DNA of 42,768 nucleotides from Chara braunii (Eukaryota > Streptophyta > Charophyceae > Charales > Characeae). The stretch is from positions 504,522 through 547,289 of the forward strand of contig BFEA01000234.1 in the NCBI GenBank assembly GCA_003427395.1, read 5' to 3'. Shown piece by piece: positions 10,446-19,967 of the stretch (position 1 is its first letter; every line of letters begins with the position of its first letter). The notes below the pieces were generated by a model, which searched no databases, was not told where the DNA came from, and was given only the letters and a program-made list of their open reading frames with translations. The position numbers and the translations under genes were made by a program.

Positions 10446-10969
10446 TGCGACATTGGCGCCTGTCTTTCCATGTCTTGGGCCGTGTGGACTTCCTTCAACG
10501 GCACGGTATTGCGCATGGCAGGGGTCGCCGAATGTCCGCGCTCGTCCCTGATAGGAACACTGCCTTCCATGCCGCCTCCCTCGTCATCCCTGCCACACGC
10601 AACCCCGCGAACCCCATCTTTACCAGTGTCGACGCCTTCCTTTTTACTCACCATTCGCTTGTTGGACTGTTCACGCAAGGTCCCTTTCCTCCCATGAAAC
10701 GTCTCCTCCTCGGTTTCGAAATCGTCGTCCTCTCCGCTGCTGGCCGCGGTAACCCACTCTTCCTGCGCGGACCTACCGATCACCAGAGCACCGCCGCGTG
10801 ATGCCTTGGGCTGCTTCGCCTGATGCCTTCCCCTTTTCATGGCGCCAACAACTTCCGTTTTCTGGCAATCCCTCCCCCTTTTCCCCTTGTCGGAGTTGCG
10901 ATTATTCGTCATCGGCGAGAACACTAACACCGACGATGACGGAGGCCGGACGGACTCGAGTGCAGACAA
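10376..10969 (-). pseudogene. Probable N-terminal piece of the same element gene
   Basis: This 197-residue frame is highly charged and low in hydrophobic residues. It has MKRGRHQAKQPKASRGG, an acidic block (SSGEDDDFETEEET) and many Arg/Lys/Glu, as expected of a disordered nuclear N-terminus. It overlaps the 410-residue frame by 70 bp in a different phase. One single-base indel in 10376-10445 would join them. Whether the break is real, a sequencing error or a splice boundary cannot be told. It may instead be an independent small protein. Confidence 0.4.
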
Positions 10970-11097
10970 CAGAAGCCCTGTCGCTCAATGCGTTCGACTG
11001 AAGTGATGGACGATGCCCAGATCTTGTATAGATGACGGCAATGATGAAGAAACGACGTCCACACGACTGCCAGAACGACACCCAACCGAGCGCTGAA

Positions 11098-11420
11098 AAA
11101 AGACGACCTCGCGAGAAGAAGGGGCGGCGAGACAAGCAGTGCGCGAACAGGAGTCGGAACGTGGAGATGACTTCTGCCGAGAACGATGGCGGCGAGACAA
11201 GCAGTGCGCGAAGACCGGACGGATCGTGAAGATGACGTCTGGCAAGAACGGCCGCGGCGAGAAAAACAGTGCGCGAAGAGGAGTCGGGACATGAAGATTC
11301 CGTCTGGCGAGAACGATAGCGCCGAGACAAACACAACGCGAAGACCAGATGGATCGTGAAGATGACGTGTGGCGAGAACGACACGTTTCGCCCAACGAAC
11401 GACGACGTGGACGACCCGTC
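11098..11420. repeat. 65-bp minisatellite, about 4.9 copies
   Basis: Units begin at 11098, 11163, 11228, 11293 and 11358, exactly 65 bp apart, with the shared words GAAGATGACGTCTGGC, GAGAACG, GGCGAGACAA and GTGCGCGAAGA. Copies differ at roughly one base in six. Overlapping frames on the minus strand (SRRRRS, FAHCLSRR) come from the repeat. Positions 11421-12183 show no recognisable gene. Confidence 0.85.
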
Positions 11421-12180
11421 AAAGTGGAGGGCGCCACTACCAATCGCAAAGCGTGAGGAAGTGTCAGGTCGCCATGCGTGGACTGGACGACCGTCTTGTG
11501 TGATCGCTAGATGACGCGCGTGGTGTTTATAAGCGAAAAGTGCGCGTGTGGAAGGTTCATTTAGCGGCACGGATAAGGGGTCGTGTTCAAGCCTCCTGCC
11601 GCCTGCGTGGACAGGTCGTCATCGCTGTCGTGGCAAATGTTCTTGACGCGTCGGAGGCACTATGAAGTTTGGGGGGAGGGTGCGCTGTCACCCGCCCAGT
11701 TGACTGTGAACATCCTACTGGGCGACTGAAGGGAATGCCAGAGGGATCACGCCATTTGCAACCCGTTTTTCCACACTCCCAAGGCGGGTATGAGGCATCC
11801 CGTGAATCATGCTGAATGAGACCCCCAACAAATGCCCACCCCGACCGCGAAATGACGATACACCACCTAAAAAGCCCTCCACACCCCCGCTGGCTGTGTC
11901 ATGCAAGTCTGATACGGACGACTGAACAAAAAAAAAAGGGGAAGTCCTGAATTGGAATTCAATGTCGAATGTGGACATCATTTCAAGGGAGATATTAAAT
12001 GGCAACACAGAAATAGCAATGACCAGAAAAGAAATGCTCATTCAATAGGATACAACAAAAAATCAAAAGGTGGAAGCACGAAACATCTATTCGCTGTAAG
12101 AAAGCAAGTATCATGCAATAAACAGAGTACAAAAAACCTCCACAGCATAACAACCGAGGATATTGCAAATGGAAGTAATG

Positions 12181-12319
<139 letters not shown>

Positions 12320-12940
12320 CATTGTGAAACAAACCAATACACAGAGGAAAAGGGAACACACACATTGCACAAGTACATCGTTAATGACAGAACATGGAAT
12401 CCAAATTCAAAACAGGACCTGTCAATAATCAATTTCCAACTCTCTCTCTCTCGCCGTCTCTCAGTCACAATGGAACTGCAATTCCCAAAACAAGGAAGTT
12501 CAAACTGTCCATGTATTTACTTTGCAAGATAAAGAAGTGAATCAAATGGTCCTCCACGAACCTCTACCGGCCACGTTCATCATCACAGTGTGGTCGGTTC
12601 ATCCGACCACCTCCCGATTACGAGCACACTACAAGGACGGTCAGAGCTAAAAAATTAAAAATAAAACAATACGGGCACTCGGCCCTCCACAATGTACAAA
12701 GGAAGAACTCCAGGGATAAGACGGACAGACCGACAGAAGTACGCTCACGACATACATTCTGCTAGTCATCTACAAACACTACCCGAAAAGAAGGCGACGA
12801 CACTACATGAACTACCAGTGCGAATGAACACCATGATCCAACTAAAAAAGACGACACGTGCGTGAGAAGAAATTGACATCCATAGCCGAGCAATGCCCTG
12901 TGCCAGACATTCCCATCTACCGCTCTCGTATAGCCTTCGC

Positions 12941-14700
12941 TTATTCCATCAGCGCATCACACATCAACTTGCTAACTTCATTAGACACAGTGCAGTGTTG
13001 CTTCTGGACCTCCACCTCCGCTTCCAGAGCTTCACACTGTCGAAGTTGAATGGAGCATTGCCTCTTGCTCGCGCTCTCCATCGTCTCGCATTGCCTCTTG
13101 CTCGCGCTCTCCATCGTTGACGCCATCAACGCCCCATGCTTCTCCATGCACTCAGTCAAGGCCTCGAATGTCTGCTGCCGCACATTTTTTCTCTTCCCAA
13201 ACGCCGCCGGACTGTCAGTCGTCTGTGAGCCCCCCCACGCTGAGCTGTCGTCTTCGTTGTTGCCATCTCCACCGCCATCCCCGTCCCCCACAGATTTCAG
13301 AGTCGCCGACTGTGCAGATGGGAGTTGCACACCTCCTGCGCCGCCGGTGTCTGCAACACTGGTCGGGCTGATAGTGTGGCTCCTCTCCTTCGCCCCTTTG
13401 ATCTCGTCATACATGGCCCGATCCATGTTAAAGTTGAATCCTTTTTCTCCCCTCTGCTGACTCGTCAACTAAAAGAAGTCCTCCCTCCCCGACATACCCA
13501 TGAAAGTGTAGATCTTTTTGAACTGTTGCATGTGGTTATCCCACTTTTTCCCACATTTGTCTGCTGGCCTATCAACACCGACCTTCAGCAACCTCTCCCT
13601 GACGTCCGCCCATTTCCACTCCCTCGACCGCGTCCGTGCGAATGCATGCCCCGACGCTTGCAGTTGGGCGTCCTGATCCCGCTTCGCCCTTATAAGGGCC
13701 ACCATGTGTTCCACTGACCAGAAATTTCTGCCACCCTCTCCCTCCCCCTCAGCTTCCACATCAGCAGAAGTTGCCGACGACTTCTTCCGCCTCCGCGTTG
13801 CGCTCGTCGGACCCCTGCCTCTGCCGCCCCTGCCACCCATGTTCGGCGCATGCAACGGGAACACGTCACCGCTGTCGTCGTCCTCAGCGTCGCACTCAAC
13901 TTCGTCAACGTCTGCCCACGTGTCACCTCCCCCGCCAGCCCCGTCCGCTTGCGAGGCTGCTCACCCACGCGTAATCGCTGCACACCTTGCGTAATGGACT
14001 CTTCTTGCTGTCGCCGTAACTCCTGCCTCGACTCCTTCCATAGCCGCCTGCCATCTCCATGCGCACCCTCGAAAGGGAAGTCTTCGTAAGTGACACCCCG
14101 TTGAACAGGACGACGAACGTCGTCGCGGCCCCCGGGCAACGCAGAGGGGAGGTGCATCCATTGCGGACAACCGCCAGTGCTGCGTGGAACTAACGGGCCA
14201 CAAGTCACCTGCGCTGTAGGCCACTCCCTCGTCTTCTCCGACATCTCCTGAGGCGCAGTACCACCCCTCGTGCCCCTGCCGACCAATGTCACCTGCCCCG
14301 CGTCGTCATCGGGATGAGGGTTGACGATCGCAGTGCGCGTGGCGGACGATGGGCTCCCGCTCCGCAGGCCAAATGTGAGATCCACACGGGGGAGGCATTC
14401 GACCTCCAAGGCACCTTCGTGGAGGAGGGAAGTGAACGACTGCTTGTACTTCGTTCCGCGCCGATCATACAACTGGCTACCCGTCCATTCCTGGGTCGAC
14501 CCGCTACCCAACGGAACTGTCCTCGACACGTCTACGTCCGACTCCCCCTCGTCCGAATCGGGCAGAGGCTGCAAGTGAGGCGGGAGTCCTTCGTGCAGTG
14601 ACGGACCTGCCGCCCTTCTGTCTACACCAGTAGAGATCGCAGGCCGGTGGCTGGGATAAGTGTCGAACAACGTCGTAAGATTCGGTTGCCGCTCGTCCAT
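12941..14700 (-). pseudogene. Trihelix (Myb/SANT-like) DNA-binding gene of the element, broken
   Basis: It starts at MDERQPNLTTLF (14700) with a low-complexity, acidic N-terminal half that includes LRRQQEESITQGVQRLRVGE. In a G run near 13930 the frame shifts by one base into DTWADVDEVECDAEDDD. This continues to a basic stretch (GGRGGRGRGP, TRRRKK) and a trihelix domain: FWSVEHMVALIRAKRDQD, WKWADVRERLLKVG and CGKKWDNHMQQFKKIY. An in-frame TAG at 13469-13471 follows GREDFF. The same frame then resumes with a conserved-looking tail (NFNMDRAMYDEI) and a coiled-coil C-terminus to 12943. Trihelix domains bind DNA, and PIF/Harbinger elements use a Myb-like partner to bring the transposase to the DNA. 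One frameshift and one stop make this a pseudogene unless they are sequence errors. Confidence 0.8.
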
Positions 14701-15418
14701 GGCCACGCTCTTCCTCGCCCCTCGTTTCCTGCGACTACGTGAAGGCAACCTCCCCAATATGCACACTGAACAAAGATGACAACGACAAGCAGAATCACTA
14801 CGAGGAAGAGCAGCGGCAGCTTGCGGAACACGTCGGCCATGTACGGCAACCGTTCTCGCAAAGGCAACTAACGACGACAACGCACCAGAACGTAACCGTT
14901 ACGGCTACCCAGCAAACAGCAGACGGCAAGTGACGACTGATGACGCCCTCAGCCGCTTTACATTGCGGAGCACTGCGCGCGGTGACGGACCTTCGCCAAT
15001 GTGATTTTCGAAACGGCTGCCCGTTGGAGGCCTTTCCGTTTCCCGCGGGCATGGGTGAGGGGCTGGTTTCAACCGGAAACGTCCACGGACCCCATCCGCC
15101 ACCCAACGTTACCGTTGCCGTCGTATCCACCAGAGTCGAACGTTATCGGCCGCAAATGTCTGCCCACACCTCGGCTGGACCAGCATTGTACCAGACTCCA
15201 AAATTCTGACGTTGTCGAAGGATGCCGCCGACGTCCCGATTTTCACGGAAACTCACACTCCGAGGGACCTCGCGACGTACCTTGGGGAACGCAGCCAAAT
15301 GCCTGTAGCCCAAGGACGCCCCGAGGACGCCCCGAGGAAATGTTTTCACATCGATTTCGAGGGAACGGTCTCCGAGGACAGGTGGAACGATCATTTCCTC
15401 GGGATTTTTGAGCGCCCG

Positions 15419-15438
15419 AGGAGTGTCTAACGAGCCCC
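15419..15438 (-). repeat. Right terminal inverted repeat of the PIF/Harbinger element
   Basis: AGGAGTGTCTAACGAGCCCC is the exact reverse complement of the left terminus, followed by the TTG target copy at 15439-15441. The preceding 740 bp (14701-15418) hold no recognisable gene; they contain GC-rich CGAGGACGCCCC direct repeats near 15322. Confidence 0.85.
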
Positions 15439-15511
15439 TTGCTGCAAGAACCATCTTCCGAACTGTTTTTTTTTTTTGTTTTTTTTTGTGCATCAGTGCG
15501 CCATAGATCCA

Positions 15512-16053
15512 GCAGCCTAGCTCAGTTGGTGAGGCAGGCAAGTGGCATTTAGTAAGTCTTGGGTTCAATCCCCATTGGCCTCGTGTACCTTCCTGGGCAA
15601 GCTTGGCGCCCGCCACCTAGAGATATAGGCTGTTGGTTCCTCCGAGTGGAAATGGGCAGAGACTGCTGATGTTCATAGGGGGAGGGTACCGGAGGGGAGG
15701 CACAGTGACTGGCCCATCGAAGAAGCTCGGTCCTGATGCTACCGGCTGACCCCTGGCCGGTATCGCCCACCTGCTGTAGCAGGTATCGCATAGGGGGAGG
15801 TGACCGGAGGGGCGGCACAGCAACTGGCCCATCAAAGAAGCTTGGTCCTGATGCTACCGGTTGACCCCTGGTCTGTATCGCCCGTCGCACCTGCTGGTGG
15901 GTGCAGCTCCGACATGTTCCCTCATTGGAGGCTTATGGGTTCCCCGTAATACTATAATGACAATAAAAAAGGCCTGAAAGGCCGTCCTGTCAAGATTCCA
16001 CAGGTAATTGAATCGGTTGGGCCTTTGGGGAAAAAAAAAAAAAAAAAAAAAAA
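15512..16053 (+). mobile_element. tRNA-derived SINE with internal duplication
   Basis: The head looks like a tRNA gene: A box TAGCTCAGTTGG (15518-15529) and B box GGTTCAATCCC (15562-15572), the internal RNA polymerase III promoter. The body carries two copies of a 115-bp segment (15674-15788 and from 15789), each with CATAGGGGGAGG and CTGATGCTACCGG. It ends with GGTTCCCCGTAATACTATAA, the perfect stem GGCCTGAAAGGCC and an A23 tail (16031-16053). GCCATAG near both ends (15500-15506, 16059-16065) may be a target duplication, though it is not flush with the ends. The element ends 118 bp before the RPL7 start. Confidence 0.88.
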
Positions 16054-16171
16054 CCAGAGCCATAGTTTTCTCAAAAAACGAAAAAAAAAAAACAAAACGA
16101 AAGAGGCTCTCTTCAGCCAACTCGTTGCAGGGCTGACGCTGTCTTTCACGAGTGAGGCATAACCAGACAAA

Positions 16172-17005
16172 ATGAGTTCCATGGAAGTCAAGCCGGCCGA
16201 GCCCGTTGCCGTTGTCCCGGAGTCGGTCCTAAAGAAGAGGAATCGAGATGAAGCGTGGGCGAAAGCTCGTGCTGACGAACTGCGCGAGAAAAGGACCAAG
16301 TACAAGAAGAACAGAGTAGTCATCTTCAAGCGGGCGAAGCAGTACATCAAGGAGTACCGTGCCCAGGAAGCCGATCTTGTCCGTCTGAAGCAGTTGGGGA
16401 AGCTCAAGGGTGGGTTCTATGTTGGGGCGGAACCAAAGGTCATGTTCATCATCAGAATCAGAGGTATCAATGATTTGCACCCCAAGACGAAGAAGATTTT
16501 GCAGCTTCTCAGGTTGAGGCTAGACCCGGTTTCCAGCAGGTGTTGCTCCCCACCAATCGATGGAGCTGTTTGTCAAAAAAAAAAAAAAAAAAAAAAAAGG
16601 AGGCAGATCTTCAACGGTGTGTTCTTGAAAGTGAACAAGGCCACCGTCAACATGATCCGTAGAGTTGAGCCATACATCACGTATGGGTACCCCAGCCGAA
16701 AGAGTGTCAAGGAGCTTATCTACAAGCGTGGGTACGGAAAGGTCAACAAGATGAGGATCCCTTTGAAGGACAACGCCATCATCGAGAAGGAGCTTGGCAA
16801 ATTCGGCATTATCTGTATTGAGGACCTGATTCACGAGATCTACATTGCTGGTCCCCACTTCAAGGAGGCGAACAATTTCCTCTGGCCGTTCAAGATCAAC
16901 TGTCCTGTAGGAGGATTGAAGAAGAAGAGATTGCATTGTATTGAGGGCGGTGATGCCGGTGACAGGGAGACGAAGATCGATGCGCTCATCCAGAGAATGA
17001 ATTAG
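16172..17005 (+). CDS. RPL7: 60S ribosomal protein L7 (uL30), with in-frame insertion
   Basis: The 277-residue frame encodes L7 of the large cytosolic ribosomal subunit. It has the eukaryotic N-terminal extension ([15 protein letters not shown]), then [92 protein letters not shown] and the ending [20 protein letters not shown]. Residues 117-144 (16520-16603) are foreign: a short A-tailed repeat inserted in frame between LLRLR and QIFNGVF, adding a cysteine-containing segment and poly-lysine. Without it the protein would be 249 residues, close to the plant length. There are no introns, although plant L7 genes normally have several. Together with a downstream A35 run this suggests a processed retrocopy. 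The rest of the frame is undamaged. Expression is uncertain, since a SINE and transposon end lie directly upstream. Confidence 0.9.
   Translation: MSSMEVKPAEPVAVVPESVLKKRNRDEAWAKARADELREKRTKYKKNRVVIFKRAKQYIKEYRAQEADLVRLKQLGKLKGGFYVGAEPKVMFIIRIRGINDLHPKTKKILQLLRLRLDPVSSRCCSPPIDGAVCQKKKKKKKRRQIFNGVFLKVNKATVNMIRRVEPYITYGYPSRKSVKELIYKRGYGKVNKMRIPLKDNAIIEKELGKFGIICIEDLIHEIYIAGPHFKEANNFLWPFKINCPVGGLKKKRLHCIEGGDAGDRETKIDALIQRMN
16520..16598 (+). repeat. Short A-tailed repeat, copy 3, inside RPL7
   Basis: CTAGACCCGGTTTCCAGCAG, GTGTTGCTCCCCACCAATCG and ATGGAGC, followed by A24 (16575-16598). GAGG occurs just before (16516-16519) and just after (16600-16603), consistent with a 4-bp target duplication. 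Net addition to the coding sequence is 84 nt, a multiple of three. The A tail directly at the 3' end points to retroposition. Confidence 0.88.
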
Positions 17006-17425
17006 GTTTTGTGTTCCTTGAATCGTAGGTTTTAATTGTTGTCGATACGGTCCGGGAGATAACGGTCGGCTGAAAGATGTGACGCCGTAGGATGGTAATG
17101 AGGTATGCCTCTGCGTGTTGATGTCGGTCTGCTACGCCGATCAGATGGGAACATGAATAGAGGCGAGAAGAGAGCATAGCACAGATTTGTCCGCAAGAAA
17201 AAATGCTGCAGACATGAAAGCAACGTGTCCCAAAACCCCCGGTTTAAGAGATGTGGTGCAGGGGACGATGTTGAACTTCATGAAAGGAGATTTTGGGCCG
17301 TAGGGTTATGGTCCACATACCTGAGTGTTGCAGGCTGTACGTGGATTTTCGGCTAATGGATTTTTTCGATGAATGCGAACAATTTGGCCGAGCGGGTCCG
17401 AAACGGTCCGCCGATCTTGTAGGGG

Positions 17426-17460
<35 letters not shown>
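17426..17460 (+). repeat. A35 run 3' of RPL7, possible retrocopy tail
   Basis: Thirty-five A residues lie 420 bp after the RPL7 stop. GAAAGAGG follows at 17467-17474 and also occurs at 16099-16106, just before CTCTCTTC, a pyrimidine-tract-like possible mRNA start. Both sites are in A/G-rich DNA, so chance is possible. Just before the run, GGCCGAGCGG resembles a tRNA A box, so the tail may instead belong to a small tRNA-derived insert. From 17475 to 17853 I see no gene. Confidence 0.4.
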
Positions 17461-17462
<2 letters not shown>

Positions 17463-17853
17463 AAAGGAAAGAGGAAAAGGGATTGGAATAAACGGCCAAA
17501 AGAGAGTCAGGGTATGAGCCGGAAATGGGAGGAAAAAAGGGGAGCAGAAAGTAGAGGTGGACGGAAGTTGGGGGGGGAGGGAACAAGGAGGGCATGGGGA
17601 AGGGTCAAGGAGGAGGGCCCATGTACTTGCAGCGACTCGGTACCACTGTCAGTGTGAGCGTGAGCTGGTTGTGTGTGGTGTGCGGGAGAGTGTTGGCCAT
17701 AGCCTCTGCTGCTACTCCATGGGGGGTGGAGGAAGCAGATGGGAGACGCAGCTACAGGCAAAAGGCTCCTTCTTTGTGTTAGCAAGTCCCCCCCACGGGT
17801 GGCCCCACCCTACTCCCTGATTACCGCAGTTTAGGGCGGGGGGCAACATTGTG

Positions 17854-17940
17854 AGAAGTAGCTATGCTTGCAGGGGTCCCCTGTATAGGCTTAGGAGTAG
17901 GGGGGCACTACAGGTGGAATTGAGAGCGGGAAAAAAAAAA
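17854..17940 (+). repeat. SINE-like 3' tail related to the 72-bp satellite unit
   Basis: TTAGGAGTAG (17891-17900) and AGGTGGAATTGAGAG (17912-17926, one mismatch) occur in the same order and nearly the same spacing as in the 72-bp unit. They are preceded by GCTTGCAGGGGTCCCCTGTA, which resembles GCTACGGGGTTCCCGTA before the satellite, and followed by A10. This looks like a single-copy SINE end carrying the ancestral form of the satellite unit. Confidence 0.65.
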
Positions 17941-17971
17941 GGATTTTTTTTTTTTTTTTTTTTTTCTCCCT

Positions 17972-18238
17972 TTGTTTTCTGGCCCGACGAACGACCGATC
18001 CCTTTCTGGAGGCCAAGTTACACTACCAGCGTTGATTTTTCTCGACGCCCGTGCACTTCCATTCCTTGCTATTCGTTCGATATTGTACACAGGCCCCGTG
18101 CGCACGATTGACACATGTGGCACATTCTACCCAATCGACAAACCCAGTTTCGAAGGGATGACAGTCGACCCCATAAACCCGTGCAATGCACGTCTAAAAA
18201 TAACAGAATTTATCGGGGAGGATGGCAAAGAAAGCTGA
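17972..18238 (+). CDS. Small hypothetical frame, doubtful
   Basis: An 88-residue frame with fairly ordinary composition (LPALIFLDARALPFLAIRS, YPIDKPSFEGMTVDPINPC) and no recognised domain. It follows an A10/T21 tract and lies between a SINE tail and a retrotransposon, so it may be a gene fragment or chance. From 18239 to 18361 there is only a short imperfect hairpin (GGGACTGAATT with AAATTAGTCCC). Confidence 0.2.
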   Translation: MFSGPTNDRSLSGGQVTLPALIFLDARALPFLAIRSILYTGPVRTIDTCGTFYPIDKPSFEGMTVDPINPCNARLKITEFIGEDGKES

Positions 18239-18361
18239 GGAAGTAAGCGGGGCAGAATTAGTAAGAGAAGAAGGGGTTGTAAAGGCAGGCGGAGTAGTCA
18301 TGATGACAGAGGGGAAGAGACGGGACTGAATTGTGGAGAGGCAAATTAGTCCCCGTGTCAC

Positions 18362-19927
18362 TTACTGCTTCGACAAAATCTCCACTTGGCCGTACCGAGG
18401 TCCAATCTTCTGCTCGGGTTCGTTCCACGGGATCACCTCCTCACTTTTTAGAACTTTCTCAGGCCTGTGTAACCGTGTCAATCCGTCCGCGTTCCCGTGT
18501 CTCTCGTGCTTCCGATGGCGGATGCCAAAGTCCATGCTCTGCAGCACCGTTGCCCATCGCCTCATCATGCCCGAGTAATCCTTCGATTTCTTCAGAGCCA
18601 ACAGGGGCTCATGATCAGTCACCAGGGTGAACTTTCGCCCATACAGGTAAGCACAAAAAAGACTGATTCCCCAGAGAGCCGCATAGCATTCTCCCGTCGG
18701 AGCGGCGTAGTTGCGCTTGCAACCGGGTACTGATTTGGACGCATACTCCACCACACTCTCGAGTCCGCTTGGTCCCACCTGGGCAAGGATCGCCGAAATC
18801 GCCTCTGGCTGCCAGTCAGTGATGAGAACAAAAGGTTTTTCGGGATCCGGTCTTATAAGGACCGGAGCCGAAATGAGAGCAGCCTTAAGCTTGGAAAACG
18901 CTCAATCGCACTCGGGCGTCCAGATCAACGGTTGATCCTTCCGCAGGAGATTTGTGAGGGGTCCCGCTATTGTCGCAAAGCCCTTGATGAATCTTCGGTA
19001 ATATGATGCTAGGCCCAGAAAGGCGCGAATTTGCGTGATAGTGGATGGCACTGGCGCGTCCCTGACAGCTGCCACCTTCTGCGGCTCCTGTTGAAGTCCC
19101 TTGTCTGTCACCACGTGCCCTAAGAAAGAAATGGTGGTGAGGAAAAACTGACACTTCTCAAGCGCCACCTTGAAACCTGCATCTCGTAACGCATGCATTG
19201 CCCATTCGATGTGCTGCACGTGTCCCTCATAAGAACTCGAATACACTAGGATGTCATCCATGTACATAATCACGCAGTAGTTGATGATGCTCTGTGCCAA
19301 ACAAGTCTTCCGTACGAAATTATGAAAAGCCATGTTCATGGCCCGCTGAAAAGTTGCAGGAGCATTGCAGATACCCATCGGACATCGAATCCATTGCCAC
19401 GTGCCTTTGAAAAGCACAAACGCTGTTTTCGGTCGATCTTCCTCTCGGACAAGAAGATGATGGAACCCATGACGAACATCAAACTTGCTGAAAAATCGAG
19501 CACTCTCAATCGCATCCAATAACTTATCAATCCGGGGGAGGGGATACACATCTTTAATCGTGATATCATTCAACTTTCGATAATCAATGCAAATGCGAAT
19601 CCCCCCAGCCTTCTTAGGTACGATCACTACAGGGAAGGACCATGGTCCTATAGCGGGTTCTTTCCATCCATTAGCTTCGAACTCCTTAATCCGCTGAAAA
19701 GCGGCCGCTCGTTGAGCTGGCGAGTATCGATAGGGAGCGTAGCTAATGGGCGGATGATCTCCCGTAAGAATGGCATGTTCAATTACATTAGTTAACCCGA
19801 TGTCATTATCATGCATGCTCAGCACTTCTGCGTAACCATTTAATACACAGATTAGCGACTTCCGAAATTCCGCGTGAACGTGACTCGGGAGGGAGATCGT
19901 CGATTCCCCGGACATATTAAGGGGCAT
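18362..19927 (-). pseudogene. Ty3/gypsy reverse transcriptase and RNase H
   Basis: The reverse transcriptase (19927-18905) has its motifs in order: FPVVIVPKKAGGIRICIDYR, FFSKFDVRHGFHHLLV, GICNAPATFQRAM, the catalytic YMDDILVYS, FLGHVVTDKG and the thumb/connection RAFLGLASYYRRFIKG. A TGA at 18902-18904 interrupts the frame just after TPECD. The same frame then reads on into the RNase H region, with GECYAALWGI, TLVTDHEPLLAL and RHGNADGLTRLHR, to the stop at 18362. In FSKFDVRHG the family usually has DLRSG or DLKSG. The only visible break in this part is the one stop codon, suggesting fairly recent decay. Confidence 0.88.
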
Positions 19928-19967
19928 ATCGATCCAGTCAACCGGTCGTTCCCCCTGCTCATGGACA

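Noticed and set aside
10902-11570. 222-codon minus-strand frame with repeating LFAHCLSRR
   Set aside because: It is the translation of the 65-bp minisatellite in overlapping frames; 65 is not a multiple of three, so the repeat does not encode a repeated peptide in one frame.
15512-15590. tRNA gene
   Set aside because: A and B boxes are present, but the acceptor and anticodon arms do not form a tRNA and the sequence continues into a SINE body.
16514-16603. Intron in RPL7 at the insertion
   Set aside because: A GT..AG pair exists (GTTGAGG...GGAG), but the sequence before the AG is poly(A) rather than a pyrimidine tract, removal would delete two conserved residues, and the insert matches a dispersed repeat family.
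17383-17426. tRNA gene 3' of RPL7
   Set aside because: Only an A-box-like GGCCGAGCGG is present; there is no B box.
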